Source of the DNA: Russula earlei
Taxonomy: Eukaryota; Basidiomycota; Agaricomycetes; Russulales; Russulaceae
Assembly (NCBI GenBank): GCA_025769875.1
Contig: JAGFNK010000053.1
Location: 112,236 to 176,235 of the forward strand
Direction of reading: 5' to 3'
DNA length: 64,000 bases
The notes below the pieces were generated by a model. The model ran no database searches and was not told where the DNA came from. It saw only the letters and a list, made by a program, of their open reading frames with translations. The position numbers were made by a program, and so were the translations under genes. Below are positions 45,443-56,573 of this stretch, one piece after another; position 1 is the stretch's first letter; every line of letters starts with the position of its first letter.

Positions 45443-47501
45443 GCCAATCCGTGCGTCCACGACCCGAGAGCAACTCCGAGCCGCCAATCTCAGAAATGGC
45501 TGGCTCCTCGACTCCGGAGCCTCAAGAATCATGACTCCCCACTCAAATTGGTTCACACATCTCACCCCGCTCGCATTGCCCATTCAAGTTGCCTTAGGCG
45601 ACGATAGCGCAATAACCGCCACCGGAACCAGACAAGTGCTAGTCCGGATGCGCGCACGCGGCGTGTGGAGTACTGCGATACTCTGCGACGTCCTGCACGT
45701 ACTGGACCTCAATGGAAACCTCTTATCGGTCTCCCACCTCGCTCAATGCGGGGTGGAAGTGCGCTTCCAGGGGCAGACTTGCGGGATATACAATAAAGCA
45801 AACAAATTGACTTGTGAGGGAACATTACATGACAACTTATACATTATGGCCATCGAAATGCCAACATTCGAGTCGGCGCGCACAGCAATGCCACACCAAC
45901 CTCTCACGGAAGGCGGCCACAAAACCGAAGCCGCGCTTACCGCGCACACGATGATCTTCCGGGCCTCCTCAGACACATGCTCCGAACAGGTTGCGACCCG
46001 GACAGACGATAAACCACAGGAATGCGCCAGCAGGCTGAAGCGCAAATCGGAAGCGCCCCAGCACCTCCAACCGCACACCGCGCGCGTTAAGCCCAAAGCC
46101 GGCCAACACTTGAAGACCTCCTGTATGAATGGAGGGGGCAAACACACCGGGCAGGCATTGCAAACATCCCTAGCAGAAAAGGAAATTAAGCACCAGACCA
46201 CCAACCCGGATATGCCACATCTCACCGACGTCGCCGAACGCGTGACCCGGACACCTCTTAATAGGGTCCGGGCGACGTGTACAGACACAAAACCGTCCAC
46301 GTGCGCCTTGGACGACTTGACGCTTGAAGAGGCACGGAGCGGGGACAACCCTGACTGCTCTCAGCCGCACGTCCTCGGAACGCGCGCGTCTGCACACGCC
46401 CCGGAGAAGAGACCCACCACGCTGACCCGAAGGTCGCTGGTGCACACGTTCCTGGGCCATGCATATCACCAGCAGGCATACAAGCCTGCACATCTCCCCA
46501 CCCCCCGCACCCTTCAACCCCGCGCCGTCATATCCGACGAAGGGGGCCCCACATCGCACATCAAGCGCGTGATCCTCGAATTCGACGACGCAGTCGAAAG
46601 AGTCGAAAAAGGGGAAATGAGAGCGAAGTTGAGGGGGCGGCAAAAGCGGAACCAGCAGACAACACGGAACAGCTGCCGCACACGAAGCTGCAAGGCGTCA
46701 GAGCAGAGGAGCCCCTGCCCGCTCAGCCTGAAACAGGCAGACAACGCGGAGCAGGCACCGCGCGCCAAACCACAGGGCGTCATAGTGGACGCGATTCCAC
46801 CTGTTCAGCCTGAAACACCACAAAGTCAGCTCACAATTCACAAGGCAGAAGACTCACCTGCGCAATCCGCCACGGGACCACCAAAGCGCATCACACGCGC
46901 GCTCACACCCGACCAAGGCGACAAAGCGGAGGAGTCGGATGAAGTGGAAGCGGAAATGGCACCGCACGCCGAACCGCAGAGCGTCATAGTGGATGCAACT
47001 CCACCTGCCCAACCTGAAATGGCACAAAGTCAACCCACAATACATGAAAGTGGGAACGCACCTGTGCAGCCTGCAACCAGACGACTGAAACGCACCACGC
47101 GTGCGCCCACACCTGACCATAGTGACGAAGCACAGGAACCGGACCAAGTGGAAGCGGACAAGGCATCGCACGCCAAACCGCAAACCACCAATCCCATGTC
47201 CTATGCCAAAACGATCGCCCAGACAGGCACCACTGAATGGGTAAAGGCACGCAAAGTCGAGAAATGTGTGTCCGAAAACACTGGCATTCTCAAAAGTGTG
47301 CCACGCCCGCAGAACGGAGACGCAGCAGGGAAGCGAAGAGACCTTCCTAATAAAGAGGGGGTCAAACCACAAAAATTAAAAATGCAAGGCCCGCGTCATC
47401 ATGCAGGGACTCACCTAAGTCGAGGACAACAACCCCGACGAAATCGTGCCGCCAGAGAACTGGCACTCCCTTGCAACACCCTGGGCCTCGCCGCAGAATG
47501 A
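45090..47501 (+). pseudogene. Copia Pol remnant: zinc knuckle, protease, proline-rich linker
   Basis: Long open frame (about 800 codons). Early on is a zinc knuckle (CTHCRRRGHNTHKCWKIHG), then the aspartic protease LLDSGASRIM and the pre-integrase block ILCDVLHVLDLNGNLLSVSH. The expected integrase HHCC and DDE core is absent; the frame passes to a segment like the end of integrase (LGHAYHQQAYKP) and a 350-residue low-complexity linker with repeated AQPEMAQSQPTIHE-like units. It ends at the start of the reverse transcriptase (TTEWVKARKVEKCV). That an open frame persists over the deletion is notable. Confidence 0.75.
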
Positions 47502-47520
47502 AGTCGAGAAGTCCATCAGA

Positions 47521-48160
47521 TGGACATCAAGTCCACCTACCTAGACGGAGAGCAGATGGACAAGATCTTCATGGAAATGTGCCCAGGGAATAACCACCAA
47601 TACATGCGCGACCGCGCGACCCAGTACACCTGAGGTACGAGCGACCACCGCCTGACCTTCCAGCGCGACTCCGGCATCCAGCCGATCTTGGTCGGACACG
47701 TCAACCCTGACTGGACCAGCAAAGCCCATTCTGGACTTCATCTTCATGTTGACAGGCAGAGCCATAAACTGGAGCCGAAAGAAGCAAACCCCAGTTGCAC
47801 TCTTGAGCACCGAGGTGGAGCACACCACGGGCGCACGCGCCGCCGAAGAAGCCGCCAGGCTGAGGCAACCACTCACTGGATTGGGCCAAAAGACCCATCT
47901 CCTCACAATCCCTCATGTTCATGTCGACAACCAGCCGACCATCGCCATTACCAGGAACCCCGAGTTCCACAACTGCACCAGAACACACCGAGGTGCGACA
48001 CCATTATCTTGCAGCAGAATGTCGACTTGCAGGGGACCAATCTTGCCTATACTCCTTCAGAAGAGCCAGTAGCCAATGTATTGAAAAAGGGTCCCAGCTG
48101 TGAGAAGCACAAAGGTCTCGCGATGGAAATGAGAGAGAACGCACGCCACTCGGGCTGAGG
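47521..48160 (+). pseudogene. Copia reverse transcriptase / RNase H remnant
   Basis: A scrap of reverse transcriptase (MDIKSTYLDGE, about 47521-47555) is followed by RNase H: INWSRKKQTPVALLSTEVEH and VHVDNQPTIAITRNPEFHNC, then shifted frames matching the end of copia Pol (TPSEEPVANVLKKG). Several frame changes; non-functional. Confidence 0.75.
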
Positions 48161-48165
48161 GGGCG

Positions 48166-48412
48166 TGTTGGATGTGCAGCCGCTAAGTGCCACGCGAACG
48201 GACAACCCGGACTGTACGTGTAAATAATTCAAATTTAGTTATCGTTTGTTTTTCCCTCAGTCTTTTACACACAAGACTGAGGTCAGTACTACAATTTCTT
48301 TACACTCCTTTAAAGCTAATACTGTACATAGCTCTTATTCTATAGGTTAGCACACTAACCTGAATACAGTCTTTTACACACAAGACTGAGCTCTTATTCT
48401 ATAGCTCCAACA
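48166..48412 (+). repeat. Copia 3' LTR, 247 bp
   Basis: Near-identical to the 5' LTR apart from a few substitutions and lack of the 37 bp duplication. Followed at once by target duplication ctatg. Confidence 0.92.
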
Positions 48413-48497
48413 CTATGAGAGGGAGCAAGCAAATATCAGGCAAGACAGGATTGCAGGTGAGATGTGGGAGCAGTATCAGAAAACACTTGAGGATTGA
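48413..48497 (+). pseudogene. Harbinger transposase, C-terminal end after copia
   Basis: With the copia element and one target copy removed, the frame left at 44063 continues here for about 27 codons (ending EQYQKTLED) and stops at 48495-48497. This fixes the insertion point inside the transposase gene. Confidence 0.85.
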
Positions 48498-48698
48498 GCA
48501 GCAGGTATTTAATTCAGACACATGTCCACATGTTTTCAGAAAATGAAAGAACACTTCATGGCATTGAACAAATTACGATACATGCATGTAATGGGTGACT
48601 ACTGTAGAAGTACAACTACAGTCAGGACATCCTGGCCTTCTCCAATAGAACCTTGATGTAGTTGTGTGCAATCTTGTGCGACAATGCTGACCCATTAG

Positions 48699-49911
48699 TC
48701 ATAAGCACAATATGACTGTCTTTGTGCATGATGTACAAGATCCCAAGATATTGATCACAGGGACAACATCATCCATGGAGAGCCATTCACCATTCAGTTC
48801 AATATCCTTGGTAAGATGTTGAATTGCCAGTGACCGACGGGTGGTCTTGGGAAGTGCCGAGATAGTTATGATGTCATTTGAAGGTGGCATATGCATGGCA
48901 GGAGGTGGGGCTGGGGCTGGGTTTGAGGAGAGTGCCAGCAGCATTGGGAGTGGGGATGAAGCAATTTGAGTTGAAGTTATCGGCAAATTTCTCCATGGTT
49001 GACTGCATGCTGTGGACAGCAACTGCGATGGGATCAGACTTGAGTTTTTTGGTAAATGAGGAAGATGTTTCAGAGGTGACATCCTTGACCTGAGATACTT
49101 TGCATTTGGAATGAAGGACACTGGATGAGGAGGAAGAGCGATCTGGCACCAGAGATGACAAGGAGTCCCCACTTTGATGTTCAAACAAATTGGGATTGGG
49201 GGACAGTGATGCAGATGACTGAGGGGGAGTAAAATGGGCTGTCAACTGCATGCCCCAATATGAATGTTGGCCTCTTGCACTTGATGGCATCAGAGATTTC
49301 ATGATGCTGCGATGTGGCCAGCCTTTATCCCTGTACTTCTTGTATTCTTGATTTTTCTACTAATGATCAGAATTGACAAATTAGATGTTATGTACGCACC
49401 TTGACTAGATCACTCCACACTGATTCCATTTCAGGTGGAACAACAATTCCATTCTCATCAGTCCATAGGTGCCCAACCCCAGACTGATTCCTGAGAGCAA
49501 CAATTACCAAGTGCTCCTTCTTCATCTAGTAGTAGACGATGTTAGCTGTGTGATATGGCAAAGCAAAAAAATTTTGTACCCTTGCCATTTTGATTTGCAC
49601 ATAGGTCCAGTCTTGATAGGACCCTTCTCATGCATGGGCTTAATAGAATTGGCTGCTTGGTTGAAGGTAAGGTCCTTGAACATGGCATTGGAGGTCATGT
49701 TTCCTTCTTGTTTCTGCTTGACAAGGAACAGTAGAAATGCAGCTTCCTCTTCAGTTGTCCATATAACCTTGTTACTTTCTGAGATTAGACTTCCTTCCAT
49801 GGAATCTGGACTTATTGATGAGCGGGTCTGCATCATATGGGGTGGTGGAGGTGGGGGTAGAAAGATTGATGCACCAATTGTTCCTGAGCCTGAGTCATTA
49901 CACGACATCAC
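48699..49911 (-). pseudogene. Harbinger SANT/Myb-like DNA-binding protein
   Basis: Partner protein that helps Harbinger transposase bind ends. On the minus strand, exon 1 (49911 to about 49580) carries the SANT core: IWTTEEEAAFLLFLVKQKQE, AMFKDLTFNQAANSIKP, PMCKSKWQ. Further exons continue MKKEHLVIVALRNQSGVG and KKYRDKGWPHRSIMKSLM, then a Ser-rich linker and a conserved C-terminal block (ISALPKTTRRSLAIQHLTKD, GEWLSMDDVVPVINILGS). Intron 1 (donor at 49579, acceptor about 49527) does not join in frame, and the C-terminal block is in a different frame from the linker, so at least one or two lesions are likely. It points toward the transposase gene. Confidence 0.7.
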
Positions 49912-50076
49912 ATATGCAAATATGTGAATTACAGTTAACAGACAAAAACAACTGATATTAGTTAATCATATGACATGTCACTGTCATCACACCTGTCACA
50001 CCTGTCACTCCCGGCTAATCCCAAAATTCAAGTTCCAAGTTCAAGTTTCAAGAAATCTTGGTTGCTGTGTGGGGCC

Positions 50077-50644
50077 TAAGATCTCATTGCCATCTACTCT
50101 TGATTGCTCCTCAGGGTGCATTACTTCATTGTCCTTCTGAGAGTGAGTCAATTTGTTAAATAGTCCAGAATACCTTGAGTTGATCTGAAGATTGGGGGAA
50201 ATATTAAAGTGATCCAAGATCTGAGATAACAGTTCCCGAGTTGGTGCCCTTATTGGATATGTTGAGAGCTTTTGTGAGCGCACAGAGGTCATCCTTCTTG
50301 TAGGATGACAGCTGGCCAATGAACACTCTATTATGGGCTTGATATTCCAGATGATGCTCATGTTCTGCATTTTGGGCTTGTTTCTCTTTGGCAGCCTTCT
50401 CCTTTTGTAGCTGCTCCTCATCCTCTTGATCAAATTTAGATTGGAGGTCCCTAGATGTGACAAAGCATGCTTTGATCTTCTTAGATCCGCACTGTTTTGA
50501 TTTCTGACTATTTTCAAGTTGTTTCTTGACCATATCAAGCTCTTTGTGAATTGAGGTGCAATGGGCATTGGCTGAGAGAATTTCACTAACATGATGGACA
50601 GGAATGGATAAGTCCAGTTCACTAAAACTCAACTCAGTGGTCAA
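50077..50644 (-). pseudogene. Fossil pogo-like transposase, coiled-coil and SAP-like piece
   Basis: On the minus strand: a Lys/Glu-rich coiled coil (KEKAAKEKQAQNAEHEHHLE) and a SAP-like segment (LSSYKKDDLCALTKALNIS...), matching in order the C-terminal third of the transposase at 4270-6594. A frameshift lies near 50220. The catalytic core is missing. It continues at 42538 on the other side of the Harbinger element. Confidence 0.7.
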
Positions 50645-51976
50645 TAAAGGTGAAATATATTGACCACTGAATTGACTCAGCTGAGATTACAAATTATTTT
50701 AAAACAATTGATTGATTTGTTGCCCTCTCCTCATGCATCGCATTATTGTAAATATGTCAACCCAAACAATTAGAACTTAGTTGAATGCTTAAGAGAGGGC
50801 AGCTCAGTTCCCAAGTTATGTAACCTAAGATGCAACATGAGTCACCCTGAATCACCAGGGGGATTATATACACTTAATTTGCCTGATCAATTTAGCCTTA
50901 GCAGACTCAGATAAACTTAACACAATGGCGTATGTTAATACATGGATTTATATTGAATAAATTGAGACATAAAGTGCATCCACAAACATGACACCAAATT
51001 TTATATAGGAAAGGTCTACTCATTACATGGCAATAATCGGCTGATGGGGATCAATCACCTCAATGACAGAGACTGACCACACAGATTAAACTCAATGCAA
51101 AGATCTGGGCTTCACGTTTCATTTCAATTTTACTTGGCCAAGTAACAATGTAGTTAGCCATCATTTTTCACACTTATAATTGAATCTTGTTTGTATTTTT
51201 CCACTAAGAACCAAGTCTGTGTTGAAGGTGACTGGCTGTGGATGTCTGATGCCCTCATTGGAAACAATAACTCAAAAGGAATCGGATGTGCAACCTGTTC
51301 ATGTGAATCCAAACTACAACAAGAAAGTCTAAGCCCAGATACTTAGCCAAATGCAAGCATTAGAAGATGGAATACAATCGTCTAATATACCCCCTGAGTT
51401 GAGCTAGCTATGACAGAGAAAAGATACATTCTGAGTATGCAGGACACTGTATGACAATGTACTGAAAACTTACTCTGGACAGCCTTGTGAGTGAGCTGAA
51501 AAGCTATGCCTGGAAGATGAAGGTCCAGAAGGTGGAAATAGTCCTCTATGCATTTTGTTGGACAGTTTCACATTCCTTTGCTGCATTGCTATCTTTAGCC
51601 TTGCACTTGCAGCTGCTCCTTGTTGGATCATGACTAAGGAACCCCTCATATAGGCTGCCATCATCATTGGGCCAATCATCGGATTTCAGTCTCCCTTCTA
51701 TGAGTGTCAAGACCTGTTTGGAAGAACTAAGTTTCTTGCAAGCTTCCAGGGTCTTCTCATTGGGCTCCTTCTCCTCTTGAAGTTCACATGGCTCCAGATC
51801 TATGTTAGAACCACGATAAAGGTCTTGAAAAATGGTGTGCAACCCTTCAATGATCTTGCTGCATGGTAATGACTGGATTGTCTTTTTGATAAAAGTCAGG
51901 CTGAACACTCTTGAGTCTAGGAACAATAGCTTTCCCTTACTGCCCCTGGGCAACATGATTACAACCCATGTATCTG
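50645..51976. other. AT-rich DNA with unassigned minus-strand ORF remnant
   Basis: 50645-51470 has no gene; a palindrome-like pair (actcagtggtcaat / attgaccactgaattgact) lies near 50633-50690. 51480-51976 is open on the minus strand with an acidic chain (CELQEEKEPNEKTLEACKKL), frame-shifted near its end; I do not recognise it. It ends at the LTR fragment. Confidence 0.35.
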
Positions 51977-52807
51977 TGTCAAGACATGTACTGCTGATCA
52001 CTAAGGACTCAGGAGCAGGTGGGCAAAGGTCAGAACAGATGGTATGCGGTGTAAATGGCATTGAACAGGAGGATGAGCCAAATGACAAGGAGGTACCAAA
52101 GAGGTACTGGCAGATGTTGCTGGAGACAAAGGCGAAGGTTAGAGGCCAGTGTAGCAAGGGGCTTTAGACAAGGCAGTTGTTGAAGAGTACCTTGAAGATG
52201 AGGGATGTTAGGATTCTTGTGTCTCCTCGTTCTCATTCACTTACCTATGTCCTGCTGACTCATTTCTGTTTACTCATATGTGTGCTTATTCATTTGGCTT
52301 GGTGATCGCTCATTCGTCTGCTTACTGATTGATCGGTAATGACTTACTCATCACTTACTGATTGATGACAGATACTAGGAAAGAATGACTCATGTGTGAG
52401 TCATTCCTGACATTCTCAAATTGTGCTCTACGTATTTGGATACTACTGGTTTTCAGCTATGTACACCCCAAGTTTCGTACGAATCGGATCAGTAGTTGTG
52501 GAGATATCTATCGTATAAATAGTCTGTGGTACTGAGAAGTCAAGCCTTACGCTTGACTTACTCTCTTGAACAAGAAACATTCATCTTGTCAAATACTCTA
52601 TATGATCTATTGAAGAACTCTAAGTGAAAGAGGCCCTTCTCTTCTCTTACATCTACTCTTCCTGAGATAATATCAAAGGGATCGAAGTCTAGTGCTTGAA
52701 CTATATCAAGCAACTCTTTCACTAAGAGTCAGTGATAAGATCATTCTGATCTTAACAAGGGAAGACTTTAAACTGAGCAGTCGCAGGGGAGTACCCAGGA
52801 AGATGAG
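51977..52807 (-). repeat. Old gypsy LTR fragment (LTR-C), interrupted
   Basis: Minus-oriented copy of the TGTTACGAACC...TTGACA LTR family, present as 51977-52205 and 52758-52807 around an inserted solo LTR. It is truncated at 52807 where the next LTR of the same family (LTR-A) begins, so about 280 of 829 bp remain. More diverged than LTR-A and LTR-B. Confidence 0.8.
52206..52757 (+). repeat. Solo LTR (552 bp) with target duplication aggga
   Basis: Starts TGTTAGGATT, ends CTTAACA; flanked by aggga at 52201-52205 and 52758-52762. A TATA-like tataaatag lies near 52516. No internal retroelement sequence, so it is the product of LTR-LTR recombination. It interrupts LTR-C. Confidence 0.88.
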
Positions 52808-53636
52808 TGTTACGAACCAAGGCCAAGTCCTGGCCGAAGATTGTCCTATTTTACTCAAGAAGAACCTCTCTCACTTTGCATTGCCGACTCCCTTCCATTT
52901 TCTGGGCTATCCCCCTGCGGTACAAGATATTGCTATTGCAAAGGCACTATAACACGACCAGGCACCAGTTTCCTAATCGGGTAATCATCGCGTGGCAGCC
53001 ACATGGCCACTCAGCCACCATGGACCCGAAACAGCGGCACAAACTCTTAGAAACTGTTGCATAAATCATCTGACGTCATCAAGGCTCCAATGACATCATG
53101 GCTGACTGAGCGACTCCACAGTGACCTCATAGGCTCACTAAGCGCTCCACAGTGACATCATAATGATGTCATCGCTCCACAATGATCAGTAATGCGCTCA
53201 GTAAGCCTGAAAGTTGACACAAGCAAGTTTATGCCTCTGTAGTCCTATTGGATGGTACCAAAGAGTCTAGAATAGTCCCAGTGCTTTGTAATCGACCCTG
53301 TATACTGTATATAAGCCCCAATGAAGCATGGCAGTCGTCAGACTGTCCATTTGTGATACTCTCCATCTTCCTGGGTACTCCCCTGCGACCTGCTCAGTCT
53401 AAAGCCTTCCCTCGTCTTCAAGGTACTCTTCAACGACCGCCTTGTTTAAAGCCCCTCGCTACACTGGCCTCTAGCCTTCGCCTCTGTCTCTTGCAACACC
53501 TACCAGTCCCCATCTGGTACCTCCTCGTCGTTTGGCTCGTCCTCCTGTTCAACGCCGCCTTCGCCGCGTACCATCTGTTCCGACCCTTGCCCACCTGCTC
53601 CTGAGTCCTTAGTGATCAGCAGTACGTGTCTTGACA
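52808..53636 (+). repeat. Gypsy 5' LTR (LTR-A), 829 bp
   Basis: TGTTACGAACC ... GTCTTGACA. Followed two bases later by tggacagtctctcatc (53639), a plausible primer-binding site beginning TGG. The flanks (atgag left, tctgg right) do not match, so it is not a solo LTR. It is inserted into LTR-C. Confidence 0.8.
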
Positions 53637-53682
53637 TCTGGACAGTCTCTCATCATTCTTGTATTGACCAGCCAACGCTCAA

Positions 53683-54607
53683 GTGTCTACTCCCAACTCC
53701 CCCACTCTTGTCAATACCTCCCTGCGTCTCCCTTCTCCTCTCCAGCCCACTCCACGCACCGCTCTTCGCATCCTCACTGAAGACGTCGACCCGGTCGACA
53801 CATCCTCACCCCTCAGCCTCTTGTACTCCCCAACGGCTCCCCCATCGTCTCCTACCACTGTCCAGCCTATCCCAGACAACTTTGTCCCTGTCGGCACTCC
53901 CCCTCCAGCGCAGAACGAGCAACAGCAAGCGGACCGTCCTCCCTTACCTGAAGGCTTCCTCGACCGTCCCCCCTGCACAGTATTTCGCTTCCATCCGCAC
54001 CAGTACTTCGTCCTCCCTACCACCAATCGTCGCCAGGAGCAGTGGCGTCCCCTCCACGACTTGAATCATCAAGACTACCTTGGACGCATCCCTACCTCAG
54101 ACCAGTTAGCTCGTCGCGCATTCACAGACACCTTCACTACCGCCTTTCGTGCACGCATCGTCCACACTTTTGCGGTAGAACCCTCCAACACTGCCCTTGC
54201 CACCCAGTACAATCTCACCCCCTTCGGCATCTGCTCCAACGTCGGGATATACGCCCCGGACGCTGACTTTCCCCTCGGACGCATCGCATTACATTTTTAA
54301 CACCTCGTTATTTAGGAAACTACTTACCTTGCCTGCTATTTACCGCCCTGCTTACGAGGGCTCGTTTTGCTTATCTATCGTACACGACTTCTTGGACGGA
54401 CGTCTCGCTTTCGCATACGGCTACTTACACTTCGAGGAGAACAGTAACCGCGTGTCCCTACGTCACTATTCGACTTATACAGTCGACACCATCCGCTTTA
54501 ACCCCCAGCTACTTCGCTTTTGCTTTACGCCTCGTATTCCCCTTAACCCTCTCGAAATAATTGAGAGGTACCAGCTCGAAACCATAGATCTTGCGCACGG
54601 TTCTTAA
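53683..54607 (+). pseudogene. Pre-gag ORF 1 of gypsy element, function unknown
   Basis: Two overlapping frames (53683-54300, then to 54607 after a frame change near 54290) give about 300 residues. The N-terminus is Pro/Ser/Thr-rich; the rest looks like a folded domain (CTVFRFHPHQYFVLPTTNRR, LNHQDYLGRIPTSDQLARRA, LRHYSTYTVDTIRFNP). No ATG at the start of the open frame. Two aataaag poly(A)-type signals follow at about 54633-54650. I recognise no family; it is not a normal Gag. Confidence 0.5.
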
Positions 54608-54876
54608 AAGTAAGAACCACCCTTGTAACGCTTCAATAAAGATCAAATAAAGATCCTTTTCTTGTTTTAACTAAAGTGCCACGAGAATACGCCTTAGAAG
54701 AAGATCGAAGAAGAAGACGCTATTCACTCGACACGTCTTAAACTTAAATCATTATCGAACTTGGACCTCCGTCGCATTCCCTGTCACCACTTTAACCAAC
54801 TTACACGACGTACCAGGAAGTTGAACCACCTCACGAAGATTTCCCCCATCTTATTGTTAAAGAGTTCCTTGAAGTC

Positions 54877-56573
54877 TTGCCTTTTGGACAACTCTTAAGC
54901 CACGACGAACACGCACTATATCTTGAAACCCTTAGTCGACTTCTACCTCCAGCACGACAACAACTATTATATTGGCACCTTGCTCAAGCAAAGAACATCC
55001 AAGGACAACCAGTTGACTACCAATCCTTACGCACCAGTGAATTAAACCTCTGGACCAGAGTCATTCAACCACGCCACCACATTATTATCCACTCCTTGAG
55101 AACAGGATACCGCTTGTTCTACTTAGGTTGGACATACATCAGCTACTATCGTCTCACTGTCCAGTTCTATCCACCTACGTCTCAACAGAATACAAAGGGA
55201 AAACCAATCTTACGTCCAACTTGCGGTTGTACCAGGAATACACAACACCTTCGATTGGGAAACTAACTCGTGGTTGTACGACGCAGACTATAATCAACCT
55301 TGGGCAATTACCAGCCCAGACGCCTCATATACTGGTCCCCCTGCATACTATTCTGTCCCAGCAATCCTAGAAGCCTCAAGTCTCGCCCCTCGACCCCTCA
55401 CACCGATTCAGACCACTGTCCCAACTAGCCAAGAACGTTGGTCTGCCAGCACAGAAAATACTGAGTCAAATCCGTGGACAGCAAGGTGTAACTGCAAAAC
55501 AGAGTATTGCACGTGCAACTTTCGACCAGACACACCTCCTACTCCTGACGGAATTACCTTGTGGACGCCAGGCGATTACCACCTCCCCATTCGATAAATC
55601 TGGCTCCTCGACACAGGAGACGCGCGTCATCCCAACGACCCCCTGAGAGAGAAACAGTTCCCAACGCAAGAGGTTATCTTGTTGAAAGACCATTACCTCC
55701 TACCCCTCCTGACGCCTACTTACCCTTGTTTACCAATCGTATTCCTACCCCTATTGTACCTATCCAACCCTTCGCATCACCCCTTGTTGAATCCCCTGAT
55801 AGTGCCGATCTAAGGAGTACTGATTTACACTGCTACCTACCAGAACAATCCTTCTTAGCATTAAACCTACCTACACGTTCAAGGAGAGAATTAATTGAAT
55901 TCAAGAATTATTGTACCCAAGCTTGGCATCAACGACTGACACACTTTATAGTTTACAAGCACCCCACCAAGGAAATAAGTGACTTTGCCATCTCTCCAGC
56001 AGAATTTGAAGGATATCTGTGGAAAACCCGAGTAGTTCTAACACAAAGCAGCATTACTGAAGAATACTCCCGAATCCAATTAAGAAAACATCAAGGAAGA
56101 CCCGATACCATTCGACTAAAGCCAGCCTACACCATTGCATATCCTTGGAACAACGGCCATTTGACTATAACAGTCGTCTAGATCTATGAGCACTAGGAGA
56201 GACATCACTGACGAAGAAGAAAATCTAATCCCACTCCTATTTGAAAACCTCAGTTATGACACCCAAGATCACTGTTACCGAGGAAAATTTGCAGGCACAC
56301 CTATTATCAACCACGGAAATCTTTCTGACACTTGGATATACGAAGACGATAACGACTGAAGTTACCACCGAACAACTTAAAGCGGCAGCCCCAGGAGCAG
56401 AAAACGTTCAAGACTTCAACCCCTATAACTACACAGGCCTCTTCCTAGACAGACCAGTCAAGTGGAGCCGTTCTAGAAGACATTGGGTTTACTATAACAA
56501 TCGAGAAGTCGATTTCACAGCCAGAACACCTCAAGAAGTTACTGCTATCTTAGGAACTGCTCAGAGCACTCGA
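54877..56573 (+). pseudogene. Pre-gag ORF 2 block of gypsy element, function unknown
   Basis: A chain of open segments in changing frames (54877-55266, 55274-55597, 55561-56181, 56241-56573). Notable strings: YLETLSRLLPPARQQLLYWH, RTGYRLFYLGWTYISYYRL, a Cys cluster CNCKTEYCTCNF, and RELIEFKNYCTQAWHQRLTH. None begins with ATG. The final segment (PQEVTAILGTAQSTR) reads on, once the solo LTR is removed, toward the gag fragment. Probably one decayed multi-domain ORF. Confidence 0.45.

Larger units (their letters stand above)
44064..48412 (+). mobile_element. Ty1/copia LTR retrotransposon, deletion derivative
   Basis: 4349 bp flanked by exact 5 bp target duplications ctatg (44059-44063 and 48413-48417). 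LTRs start TGTTGGA and end CTCCAACA. A purine-rich ctgagggggcg precedes the 3' LTR. Gag, zinc knuckle and protease are present, but the integrase core and nearly all of the reverse transcriptase are missing, so it cannot move on its own. Confidence 0.93.
42539..50076. mobile_element. PIF/Harbinger transposon with TAA target duplication
   Basis: Begins ggccccatacagcaaccaag at 42539 and ends with the inverse cttggttgctgtgtggggcc at 50076. TAA flanks each side (42536-42538 and 50077-50079), the 3 bp duplication of Harbinger elements. The inverted ends remain similar for about 155 bp (42539-42695 against 49920-50076). It carries the two expected genes in divergent-inward arrangement: a DDE_Tnp_4 transposase (+) and a SANT/Myb-like protein (-). 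A copia element interrupts the transposase. Confidence 0.92.

Noticed and set aside
45743..46643. Long minus-strand frames opposite the copia protease/linker
   Set aside because: Antisense shadow of a GC-rich coding strand with clear copia motifs.
52808..53636. LTR-A as a solo LTR
   Set aside because: Flanks atgag and tctgg do not match, and a primer-binding-site-like sequence follows.
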